Below are positions 50,201 through 56,293 of a stretch of DNA of 64,000 nt, piece after piece. The notes under the pieces are model-generated. The model was not told the DNA's origin, made no database searches, and saw nothing but the letters and a program-made list of their open reading frames with translations. This stretch comes from Stieleria mannarensis (lineage in GTDB: Bacteria > Planctomycetota > Planctomycetia > Pirellulales > Pirellulaceae): positions 62,001-126,000 of the forward strand of contig NZ_JACEHH010000013.1 in the NCBI RefSeq assembly GCF_014154935.1, written 5' to 3'. Every line of letters starts with the position of its first letter. Position 1 is the first letter of the stretch. The translations under genes were made by a program, and so were the position numbers.

Positions 50201-53200
50201 AACGAAAAACACGATCACGCTGACACCGCTGGCCGGGATCTGGAACGACGATCGCGCGTACCGAATCGAGATGAACAATCGGGACCGCACCGTTTTGATC
50301 GCCCCCACGGCCGACCAGATCAACGACGGCGACCAGATCGCTATCACCGACAGCAACGGTGGCAAAGTCGTGTTCGAGTTCGAATCCGGCTTTGTGATTC
50401 AAATGCCCGAGGTGCTGACGGTCGAGGTCCCGGTGGAAGGAACCAACCAGGGCGGTTTGATCGACGGAGGGATCTTCACGATCAATGACGGGGTCAATCC
50501 GGTCGCCGTGTTTGAGTTCGATCTGGACGGCACGACGTTGCCCAGCAGCATTCCGGTCAGTTTGCCGACCACGCCGACGCCCAGCGAACCGGACGAATTG
50601 GATGTGTTCCGTAACACGATCGCTCAAAACATCGTCGACGCGATCCAGGGCGTCCTCGCCGACCCGCTGGTCGACCTGAACGTCAGTGTGGGCGTGGACG
50701 GGCCACGCGTGCTCATCGGTTCGGAGCCGAACACCCGGATCGATGTCGCGACCAGCGGTTTGGACAACGCACCGCGGACGCTGGGCTTGGAAGTCCCGTC
50801 GGCCGGTGCCGACGTCGGCGGTGTGCAAGTGGGAGAAACCTTCACCGTTAACGACGGCTCCTTCAGCCAAGGGTTCGAGTTCGTCGACGCCACCAGCCCG
50901 ACCCCGGCTCCCGGTTTCATCGGCATCAACATCGACCCGATCCCCGGGCCGCCTTCGGTGCCGCTCAATGCCGCCCAGGTCGCCAATGCCGTGCAAAACG
51001 CGATCTTGAATTCGGCGCTGGAATTGACACCGACCATCATCGGAACGACGGTGTACCTGGATCTGCCCACCACCGGATCGGCGACGGTTCCGTCGGGACA
51101 ACTGCGTCCGGTCGGAGTCAGCCGCACACCGGGCGATGGGGACCTGATCACCTTCACGCCCAACGACGGCAGTGATCCGGTGATCTTTGAGATCAATCGC
51201 ACCGATGAACGCGATTCAAACGGCAACGTCTTTGACGACGGGGTGTCCGATCAGAACCACATTCCGATCGACATCAACCGTTTGACGACCGGCAACGAAT
51301 TGGCGGCGATCGCGGCCGGCGAAATCCAAGCCCGCTCGATCCCGGGTTTGTCGGCCAACGACGTCAACCCGATCAACGGCGGAATCCTCAAGATCGGGGG
51401 ACAGCCCGGATTGCTGTTGGCGGTTTCCGGCACCAGCTTGGAAGTCGTCGGATCACCGGACGTGACCGGTCCGTCGACGCTGCAGATTTTCGGACCGCTG
51501 TTGCTGTCGGTTCCGTTCACCGCGCCCAACGATGGTGACACCTTCACCATCTTGGACAACGGCGGCACCCCGGTCAGTTTCGAATTCGATTCCAACAACA
51601 TCTTGAACAATCCCAACGCGGTGCGAATTCTGTTCTCGCGGTTTGATGATCAAGACACCATTGCCGGATCGGTCGTCACCGCGATCAACGGTTCCACCGT
51701 CGGGCTGACGGCCACCTACCTGGGCGGCGGCACGATCTCGCTGGGACTGATCCCGTCCTCGCGCGTCGACGTGTCGAACACCTCGCTGACCAGTCGGCGA
51801 GGGATCGTCAGCGATGGTGAGCGGATCACGATCACCCAGGGCAACCAGTCGGTGACCTATGAATTTGAGTCGTCGGTCAACGGAGGCGGCGTGAGCGGCA
51901 GCAACGTGCCGGTCCCGTTCGAACCCGGATCGACCCAACTGGCGGTCTCGCAAAGTCTGGCCGCCGCGATCACCAACAATCCGGGCGGATTGAACCTCAG
52001 CGCGGCGGTGGAATTCGATACCTCGGTCAGCCCGCCGGCGCCGTTGGTGGCACTGCAAGACCTGCCCGGCACGGTCGTCGACGTGACCGCCGCTCCGTCA
52101 CTGATTCTGACCGGCGTCCCCGGTGGTGCGATCCCGATCAGCATCTCGCCGGCCGACACCCCGTTCGACATCAAGCAGGCGATCCTCTCGGCCGTCAACT
52201 CGGTCAATCGGGGACCCGCCGGCGAGGTCACGAGTCTGGCGGCACAGGACCGCGGCGGCGCGACCCTGTTCGTCGAAAACGGTGTGCTGATTGAAGGGCC
52301 GTTGACGAGCTACTTCCTGCCGGCCATTCGCGACATCCAGGGCAACGCGTTGGAAGCCAACCGGACCGACAATACGACTCAGTTCACGATCTTGATGCCC
52401 ACGGTGGGCCTGGATTTCGGTGATGCACCCGATCCCGTGCTCAACATTCCCGGGCGCTACCCGACTCGCCTGGTCAACGACGGGGCGCGTCACGTGGTGA
52501 CCGATGGGTTGTTCCTGGGCACGACCATCGACGCCGACCTGGACGGACAATCCTCCGTCGCAGCCGACGGGGATGATGCGCTGACCGGTGTTTCCACCAC
52601 CGGCACCCTGTTCTCGGTGACCACGGTCAACGGTTCGACGGCGGTCAACGTGAACATCGCGACGGTCGATCCGACCACCCGCGACGGAGATACGATCACG
52701 ATCAACACCGGCGTCCGGACCGCGACGCTGGAGTTCGATCTGAACGGGCGCTTCGACGAAGACCACTATGCGATCCAGCCCACCGATCCGACGTCCGTCG
52801 ATTCGATCCTGCAGGCCATCGCCGACGCGATCGCCGAGAGTCCGGTGGAGCCGGCGTCGATCGAATTGGTCGCCACCAGCATTGTGATCAGCGGCGACGA
52901 CGAAGACGGCGTGTCCTTCTCCAGCTATCAAAACCCCAGCGGGGTGTTCAACTCCAACGTGGTCACGCCGATCACCTTCACGGTGACCGGCAGCGGGATC
53001 CTGCAAGGCTGGATCGACTACGACGGCGACGGCGACTGGAGCGAGAATGAAGCGATCGCGTTCTTCGACCCCGGTGCCGATCCGAAGACCGCGATGCCGC
53101 GAACCTCGTTGGCTCTGACCGGTGACGGAACACGTTCGTTCACCTTCGACACCTATGTCCCCGATTCGGCGCCCGCACCGTTGTTTCCGACCTTCACCAC

Positions 53201-55907
53201 CGCGCGATTCCGATTCTCACGAACCGGAAACCTCTCGCCGGTCGGATTGTCTCTCAGCGGCGAAGTCGAAGACTATCAAGTCTTGTTGCTCAACGGTGAG
53301 CCGCCCCAGCTCAACGCGAATACCACCACGCGACGGTTCACCGTCGACGAAGGCCAAGTCCTGCAGGCGTTGGATATCGACGGAAATCTGACCCCGGCGG
53401 TGCCATCGGACGACGGATTGTTGGTCGGGGTGTTCGATCGAGACGGCGATCCCGTGTCGATCTTGCCCGAAGACGCCACCGTCCGTGACCTGTTCACCGA
53501 AGACGGCACGTTTGCCGGCGAATTGGATCTCGACACCAACGGGACCTTCACATTCCGCCCGGAAGAGAACTTCAACGGCAGCATCTCGTTCCAGGCGCGT
53601 GTGACGGACATCAAAGCGAATCCGGCCGAGCAACTGGTCAACGATACGGCGATCACCGTGACGATCGATGTGTTGCCGGTCAACGACAAACCCTTTGCGA
53701 CCGCAACCGATGTGATCACCGACGCGACGATCGACGAAGACGAGGTCACGATCTTCACCGCCGAAGAGTTGATCGATCCGTTCTACGCGGCCGGACCGGA
53801 CAACGAACTTAACCAACAGCTGATCTTCCAATCGGTCAGCAGCCAGAACCTGGGCGATTCGATTTCCGCTCTCGGCGGGATCCTGGAAATCCTGCCCGAC
53901 GGACGCAGCGTGCGTTACACGCCGCCGACCGACTACAACGGCAGCGTTCCGGATGTGTTCAACTTCGTCGTCGCCGACGTCCCGGGCGGCAATTTGATCC
54001 CGTTGGCGGCCGACAAGCCCGGCACCGTGTCGATCCAGATCAACGCGGTCAACGATCCGCCGATCGCCGGGGATGATTTCTTCAATGCCGTCGAAGACGA
54101 AAACCTGACGATCGCCATCAACGGCAGCGGTTTGATCGTCGGCATCCTGGACAATGACCGTCCCGGCCCGCAGAACGAAATCGATCCGCCGGAAAGTCAG
54201 ACCATCAGTCTGCCCGTAGGCCAATTCCCGCTGACGACCGATCGAGGTGGGATTGTCCGGTACGTTGACGGGCCGACCCCACAATTGGTCTACACCCCGC
54301 CGGGATTGTACAGCGGTCCGGACGGCTTCCGTTATCGCATCGTCGACGACCAAGGGGCCGAATCGACCGGGTTGGTGTCGCTCGATGTCGGTGGCGAAAA
54401 CGACGCCCCGATCTTCCAAGGTGTCGACGGCGTAAGGGACCCGCAGAACAATCCGGTCGATGTGATCTCGTTGCCCGAAAGCAAACCGAACGCGGAATCC
54501 ACCGTTTACGATCTGGATACCTGGTTCACCGACCCGGAAAACGACACGCTGTCCTACCAGGTCACCAGCAGCAACCCAGCGATCGTGCAGGTCAATCTGC
54601 AAGGCAGTACGTTGACGCTGACCCGACCGGCGTTCGCCTTCGGCACGGTCGCATTGACCGTCCAGGCCTTCGACGGCAACGTGACGACCGAGCAAGAGGT
54701 CACCGTTTCGATCATCAACGAAAACGATTCCCCACTGGTCATCGGGTCGCTCGACCCGCTGGTCGGTAACGAAGACGAAACGACGCGTCGTGAATTGACG
54801 AACGTTTTCAGTGATCCCGACAATGACAATCTGACCTACGTCGTGGCGCGTCTCGGTTCGATCGTTCGCCCCACGGATGCTCAGATCGCCGACCACCCAC
54901 TGATCAGTTCCATTGATTTCGACGGCGACCAAATCGTCATCACCCCGAAAGCGGATCAATCCGGCGAGGTCGCGATCGAAATCGAAGCCAGCGACGGCGC
55001 GTTCCGCGTCAGCGACAGCTTCACGTTCACGGTCAATCCAGTGCCGGATGCCCCGGTCGCCGTCGCGGACAGTTACAACGTCGCGATCGGATCCACCCTA
55101 CGCATCCTCAATCCGGCCAACGGCTTGCTGCGAAACGACTTCGATGCCGACGGCGATCCGATTTCGGTCGACCTGAGCACGGTCACGCCGCCGTCGCGGG
55201 GAACGTTGGATCTGAACGCCGACGGAACGTTCACCTACACCAGCAACTCCGGTGACGTCGGCTCGGTCGATACCTTCACCTATCGAGTGGTCGATGCCCC
55301 CTCCGGCGGTTCGCCGCGGTTTAGCGAGTTCCGCACCGTGACACTCACGCTCACGCAGTCGAGTTACCAGAACCCGATCCGGGGCATGGAATCCGATGTG
55401 ACGGCCGACGGAAACGTCTCGCCGATCGACGCCCTGCGGGTGATCAACTTCCTGGCACGGCGTGCACCGGCTTCCGGACAAGTCCCGGTCGCCGAGATCG
55501 GCACGCCGCCGCCGGACTTCTACGACGTCGACGGGAACGGCTTCGTCAACCCGGCCGATGCGCTGCTGGTGATCAACACACTCGCGCTGCGACAATCCGG
55601 AATTCAGGCCGAAGGCGAACAGGTTGGCCGAGAACTTTCGGCCGCCAGCACCGTTTCCTTTGCAACCGCCAACTCGGACTTCCTGCCGGCGACCAACATC
55701 GAACGACCGATCCAGAGCGAGCCGCAAGCGGCAACGATCGCCGATTCGACCGATGCCTTGCTGACCGCCGGCATCAACATCCAGCCGGTCGCCTCGCAGG
55801 AAGCCGAAGCCGTTTTGATCGACAGCCAGACCGAGACGCCCAGCGAGGAAACGATCGATCACGCCATGGCGGATCTGTTGGCCGAGCTGGATGGTTCGTT
55901 CCAATGA
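38211..55907 (+). CDS. Giant secreted protein: LEPR-XLL, inactive metallopeptidase-like region, PPC, GEVED, cadherin-like and dockerin domains
   Basis: This 5898-residue acidic protein has a basic N-terminus and a LEPR-XLL-type motif LESRQLLAG at 57-65, typical of planctomycete secreted giants. Residues about 590-670 align with the metallopeptidase region of the next gene, but the site reads AGVGFLLGLEQ (645-655), with no His or Glu ligands. Later parts include a beta-helix-like region from about 1093, PPC-like modules (DDVDTYSFTGTPG near 2010; SGDVDFYQIDL near 2252), about eleven copies of an F(E/T)F module, a DFGDAPD...GEVEDY region (4736-5018), and cadherin-like Ig modules (about 5012, 5157, 5281, 5397, 5505 and 5612). 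A dockerin at 5729-5790 has two calcium loops, DVTADGNVSPID and DVDGNGFVNPAD. It is probably a surface adhesin or matrix protein. ATG 38211 is preceded by GAAGG; ATG 38196 would add five residues. Confidence 0.93.
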   Translation: MTSRERKNSTSNSAPQDVIESNIIESRSAAPVVSGRSKKRRSSKPRELRRRQLFESLESRQLLAGPQLIGIQPNEGALITDGSVRDSSPRVLTFGFDEDQVLDTATFDGIQITRAGEDGQLGTADDVPVERGLVTLGDPNQNEVVVRFAESLPDDDYRIEVFGFDDIGLGVTGLRNASGELFVPSDPAQRSERIDFKLSLGALVESVVPQPVVRDANGQLHQNRNEIVVYFNEDPLFVEDDDNGNPTQRSAENPRFYQLLFTKETVRTTDDELFFPDEVVYDEATHTARLFFSDDINNLPAVAADELHEGGTWRLRIGTAVDDRVDLILPPRQLSVQPTAVTDFQHEGLRVEFILNQIGESASGREVRFISTGSGGLSVSLDASNNVVFNFGLADPAVDPLPTVDELKAAVAATPSVAAVLAIRSERNGDVNDGGGLELPRSVIGAPALQMTAVGDTLTTSLDVGIFGQDDSITSLVVAESIDPQPFLIELAGGNDDPGHRDLEVGVDGLRGHINSNFGPDALDGITEIPYNFQGIFDSQGSTDFLNQINARQKTRIREVLNLWAAELGVQFRETLDEGITFAVGDTSNLQFRANTTLVRSGAVTSALNASLRIDPTFAESAIVFSNQANLSLDYGEDFTRKAAAGVGFLLGLEQASELPAQTTMALDFLFLNQNIDTPLSSVDLEPVFPGNYDVQHGQYLHNPDSVDIDLYRFEVILGDEDKVGTLTAESFAERLPDSSLLDTTLSLFEETRASVVSDLGFGSTLGVTFDALITGRAGNGTEVRFIRSDRGLGDDEIRVNRVFDSSGNPIPNAVLLDLPRKGVFISSVTAQQVVDAINNDPFASSIIRASVTLGDPASDISSASAAPLPVRLEGGGLTKLAQNDDYFSEDSRIIASLDEGVYYVGVSASGNDQYDPTIPGSGYGGRTQGAYELHLKFEPLVDEVDVIRDRDSNRDGVPGTPLDGDGDGNPGGANNFWFQTRPENRIVNFTDDGEAVVAGQTITIVSGTGIARTYEFVPTGGQPIPGNVPVFYSDGTSGFPTPSGNLASALASAINFRQNETGVSVQRVGTGLEFSGERSVALSNGFRAAVAIGRNIFVDKTAGPNADGSLENPFNNIANSDVANAFDSAIEGDIVRIVGNGGLDGLVETEVDNFSYQIGLTDVGGRSLEDGRTMDVPRGVTTMIDAGAILKLRGSYINVGSSTLQVDRSGGALQVLGAPRLVELSLEGDPIATTLTSDVNEGVDGYDDGSVIFTSIRDLRADAAAAGDSPDAQAGDWGGLIFRRDLDQFEGRRDLEDEGIFLQRVNHAEIRYGGSSNVLIDSVQQLVNPILVINLRPTITFNEITFSADSAISASPDSFEETSYQSPRFQQAGEFTADYDRIGPEIYDNLLVENTVNGLFVRVPTTATQTPREMTVSGRFDDIDVVHVLPENLVIASKPGGSITDGFAPSLSLVSARELPGGSLAAGTYVYKMTFVDEDGFESLASIDEFSFTVSDDDSSVELTALPLINRGTDYVSRRLYRAEASANPEFRLVADLGASAASFIDDLALDAGSPGLVTLDLNRTGTRGRLDGSLVMDPGIVMKLSGSRIELQPGSVMLAEGDGSNPIVMTSIRDDRFGAGGTFDTNNDDGSPVFQAPQHGDWAGIYAGPTSSISIDNGVVSYAGGISLIEGGETIGFVPLQLQQADGRITNTRFEFNDSGQDGAGPLGRFGRLAVAPSTIFVRGSQPVIVGNTFIDNDGSIIDIDSDSLTAERVIDTGRETGSIDRISELDDNFGPMIRFNRYDDNDLPGLDQITGLEIRGGTLTTESVWDDTDIVHMVFDSIIVDNIHSGGGLKLRSRVDESLVVKLGDQDNPLLTELSSGQGTPNSATIGTGLTASGTPNDAIDRIGGSISILGLPDSPVVLTSFRDDTVGAGLTPEGTQFTDTNGDKSNSRPEANDWRSILLDQWSNDRNVDVIPELELPTEVAPGLNGSVQNAQVLGQLASSLTASDEVLRLGFEVEGFLSNPDDVDTYSFTGTPGTEIWVDIDTTSFTLDSVIELLDANGNVLARSNDSGDEIANGSTVEVFDPRLEGVTTSLQARDPQFSEFGVEGVYEDFETTNPRDAGIHFTLTGNPTNPNSRSTYFFRVRSASINPDDATAGLTRGGYRFQVRLTEDQEFPGSVVRYSDIRYANHGVHVQGLMGTSPLLGEASENEAADPFNADNDQISPPVLIDTTTNSTENPSQRAQYLGNIVENRNNVISVAGELSFSGDVDFYQIDLQNDDIDNAIRSMIFDIDYAAGFNRPDTNISVFYDPDGEFSEALEPRLILFGTDSNVLDDLTSPNGENDGSEKLSRGSISTGDPLIGPVTLPEGTYYVAVTGAGVEPVALTSSQFVRREPINSVRRIVEQRFDAGEEPSTAGGPVVPDFFTSVDIAASEFELAGDGMFGHGKPGHFDGSSGPSQNFNPVFSEVFVAGGDAAEFAIGGIGPADLDALNWSLDDNIEIGGDFVFNSSDNTSTSIPHVSINGTLGGDRSDLYQFTVDTDNARVILDIDDGHSFVNELDPDSENIVFVPDPTSVDTTMYLFRQDPVTGRYVQVFSNTLSSTLDGRSGSNSVLDPFFDSAAFGTPNLQAGTYVVAIAQSQVNVSVDTNTGAITTANTDPLFGPLDYRLHVSVEDHLLPQGLFGNQTLQYDRLATTDPSTITSQPFDLSGYVDVDMPTFYFNYRFDPFVDGAFNSDSVQIRIFSNENQAGRVIANNGNLVADDTWFQFREDIGDFAGDTGIRVEVTYTPVAGASVENDGLLLDDFIVGFAERGETIFNTPGGTDEFTGFGSGGAGEYQLETRPATPYAASVGFGTVDLVEDFDTNDRHNQSFTIVAPQGSQLSDGDTFTLGDGASIQTFEFTTTPGTVQFGHTPVLFNTGDSPAQIAQAIRTAITQQTGIDIEASSSAGQDNETLTDGRLSLSGSARGSFIAIDSVADAPPAGTALTRDADGHLLLPAILHDGFGDSNYVRTQGQVIIDSNTISDVRAIGVWAEPGVRDIDPEDVRDNDFSFGTPTFLPLIDGNHPFLQFPPVGNAYPGYARNLPILNDSVLGGLAPGIVVSNNTIDQAGYSGVKVDGETAPFVLDVFDMIEVAALDPNIAGAGNRTILEGALLTIDAGGTRVTFEFEEIDGVGGPTGSGTQGGNGVRDGHVPIYYREDTASGYNRTNAIDRVSYSSIELATSIMQSIQGSILVTNGLVELVTPTIGPSPFRRNRAFEFLQQTPMSFDSAAVYLQGASQVYFRGSQNAFDITQAPVAESVQPFARIVNNTIYGSDGLESLNPQADAESNDVLADAIDTKVGPSHRNVYTSTAVLGDNVGPLGPDGDVDFYRVNLDLGDRLVVDIDTVAGGANTAVQIFNELGERQSFDDENGDEALVSLSATAPDHLDPASTGLAGGLVQDDVNARDPFIDFFAPKKGVYYVAVSADSNLNFDPNAISGRSGNTADLGTYTINLETYAPRTHVISADTGRATGMVGSDVIGTTFVITQVADLPPNFIVGGVTNARTFEFVPLGGAAQAGNVPIEVGDTNQAEDFLPDIMRAISDAIEPRVGNARVLYGANGHPLPNNDTLAVPGPIARVRATALGGYESDNQGIVNTTRRGLENGVLMTHRDGIGNLNDHDFHNTTILNQDTIGYGHNRRTTAGAGTTENFVFVENAAKIELSPEAIAAGLRLDPAPGFDIDQVINETGIMVTAGASPAILNNVLLNLHESVVVEETHSQGFSSTAFDQQAKPMEVVVVGSVFQYDEPEAPVFTDAPLVIVGHTTDANKGPSNVNGGTDDFNLTNPDAAVTLVNPGGDNFLPAPFSSVIDSNVDSLRERSALSSLRESIGLPISNVLAPLRDVTGIKRADNPLYPNTGQGSSIFGDRGSVELADLVGPVAIAEAPRDNDAEGIDSDPNISFINLESGVYEQFRIQLRDSGDSSDPFTGSGIDNSTIVVSEIPGVRSSGANITLFEDDRLLTEGIDYTFNYDETKNTITLTPLAGIWNDDRAYRIEMNNRDRTVLIAPTADQINDGDQIAITDSNGGKVVFEFESGFVIQMPEVLTVEVPVEGTNQGGLIDGGIFTINDGVNPVAVFEFDLDGTTLPSSIPVSLPTTPTPSEPDELDVFRNTIAQNIVDAIQGVLADPLVDLNVSVGVDGPRVLIGSEPNTRIDVATSGLDNAPRTLGLEVPSAGADVGGVQVGETFTVNDGSFSQGFEFVDATSPTPAPGFIGINIDPIPGPPSVPLNAAQVANAVQNAILNSALELTPTIIGTTVYLDLPTTGSATVPSGQLRPVGVSRTPGDGDLITFTPNDGSDPVIFEINRTDERDSNGNVFDDGVSDQNHIPIDINRLTTGNELAAIAAGEIQARSIPGLSANDVNPINGGILKIGGQPGLLLAVSGTSLEVVGSPDVTGPSTLQIFGPLLLSVPFTAPNDGDTFTILDNGGTPVSFEFDSNNILNNPNAVRILFSRFDDQDTIAGSVVTAINGSTVGLTATYLGGGTISLGLIPSSRVDVSNTSLTSRRGIVSDGERITITQGNQSVTYEFESSVNGGGVSGSNVPVPFEPGSTQLAVSQSLAAAITNNPGGLNLSAAVEFDTSVSPPAPLVALQDLPGTVVDVTAAPSLILTGVPGGAIPISISPADTPFDIKQAILSAVNSVNRGPAGEVTSLAAQDRGGATLFVENGVLIEGPLTSYFLPAIRDIQGNALEANRTDNTTQFTILMPTVGLDFGDAPDPVLNIPGRYPTRLVNDGARHVVTDGLFLGTTIDADLDGQSSVAADGDDALTGVSTTGTLFSVTTVNGSTAVNVNIATVDPTTRDGDTITINTGVRTATLEFDLNGRFDEDHYAIQPTDPTSVDSILQAIADAIAESPVEPASIELVATSIVISGDDEDGVSFSSYQNPSGVFNSNVVTPITFTVTGSGILQGWIDYDGDGDWSENEAIAFFDPGADPKTAMPRTSLALTGDGTRSFTFDTYVPDSAPAPLFPTFTTARFRFSRTGNLSPVGLSLSGEVEDYQVLLLNGEPPQLNANTTTRRFTVDEGQVLQALDIDGNLTPAVPSDDGLLVGVFDRDGDPVSILPEDATVRDLFTEDGTFAGELDLDTNGTFTFRPEENFNGSISFQARVTDIKANPAEQLVNDTAITVTIDVLPVNDKPFATATDVITDATIDEDEVTIFTAEELIDPFYAAGPDNELNQQLIFQSVSSQNLGDSISALGGILEILPDGRSVRYTPPTDYNGSVPDVFNFVVADVPGGNLIPLAADKPGTVSIQINAVNDPPIAGDDFFNAVEDENLTIAINGSGLIVGILDNDRPGPQNEIDPPESQTISLPVGQFPLTTDRGGIVRYVDGPTPQLVYTPPGLYSGPDGFRYRIVDDQGAESTGLVSLDVGGENDAPIFQGVDGVRDPQNNPVDVISLPESKPNAESTVYDLDTWFTDPENDTLSYQVTSSNPAIVQVNLQGSTLTLTRPAFAFGTVALTVQAFDGNVTTEQEVTVSIINENDSPLVIGSLDPLVGNEDETTRRELTNVFSDPDNDNLTYVVARLGSIVRPTDAQIADHPLISSIDFDGDQIVITPKADQSGEVAIEIEASDGAFRVSDSFTFTVNPVPDAPVAVADSYNVAIGSTLRILNPANGLLRNDFDADGDPISVDLSTVTPPSRGTLDLNADGTFTYTSNSGDVGSVDTFTYRVVDAPSGGSPRFSEFRTVTLTLTQSSYQNPIRGMESDVTADGNVSPIDALRVINFLARRAPASGQVPVAEIGTPPPDFYDVDGNGFVNPADALLVINTLALRQSGIQAEGEQVGRELSAASTVSFATANSDFLPATNIERPIQSEPQAATIADSTDALLTAGINIQPVASQEAEAVLIDSQTETPSEETIDHAMADLLAELDGSFQ

Positions 55908-56293
55908 TCACACTGCCGATCGCCGATGCGGCGGCCAGTTCGGCCGCCGGCGGTCGATGAAAGTCACCAAGGTGATTTTCGCCAACCCAATCGCCGGCGG
56001 TTTGTCGGCCCCTCGCCCCTTATTATACTAAACGCCTGCACCCCCAAAGGCTTCGCTCGTGACGATTCGCTTGCACTCCCTGATGCGACCCCATCGCATT
56101 GCAAACGAGCCCCACCGCGTCCCTTTCGGCCGCGCCCGGCCCTTGCGATCGCGCTCGGCCCCGCGCGAGCGATTGACGATTTCCTGCTGGATTTGATCCG
56201 ATTTTTTCGTCGGCGGCCCGGCGCCGACGGCACTCGACGCTGCACTGGTCGAGACAACTTGTTTTATCATTTTTGTTTTTTTGGGATTCCCCG
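55908..56293. other. Intergenic region between the two giant genes
   Basis: I see no gene in these 386 bp. Two hairpins follow the first giant gene (55930-55979, listed separately). A T-rich stretch at about 56258-56282 lies just before the second giant gene and may be part of its promoter or leader. Confidence 0.5.
55930..55979 (+). terminator. Two consecutive hairpins, the second with a T-tail
   Basis: GGCGGCC (55930-55936) pairs with GGCCGCC (55942-55948) over 5 nt. AAAGTCACC (55960-55968) then pairs with GGTGATTTT (55971-55979), with one G-U pair and a TTTT end. The structures begin 22 nt after the first giant gene's stop, a natural place for its terminator. Confidence 0.55.

Noticed and set aside
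47223-51101. A 1292-codon open frame antisense to the first giant gene
   Set aside because: It has no recognisable domain and low-complexity, Arg/Asp/Gly-rich content. It is a by-product of high-GC codon bias opposite a strongly supported gene.
41199-52840. Recent tandem duplication inside giant 1
   Set aside because: The repeated modules differ strongly at the DNA level and are irregularly spaced, so they are old protein repeats and not a recent duplication or assembly error.
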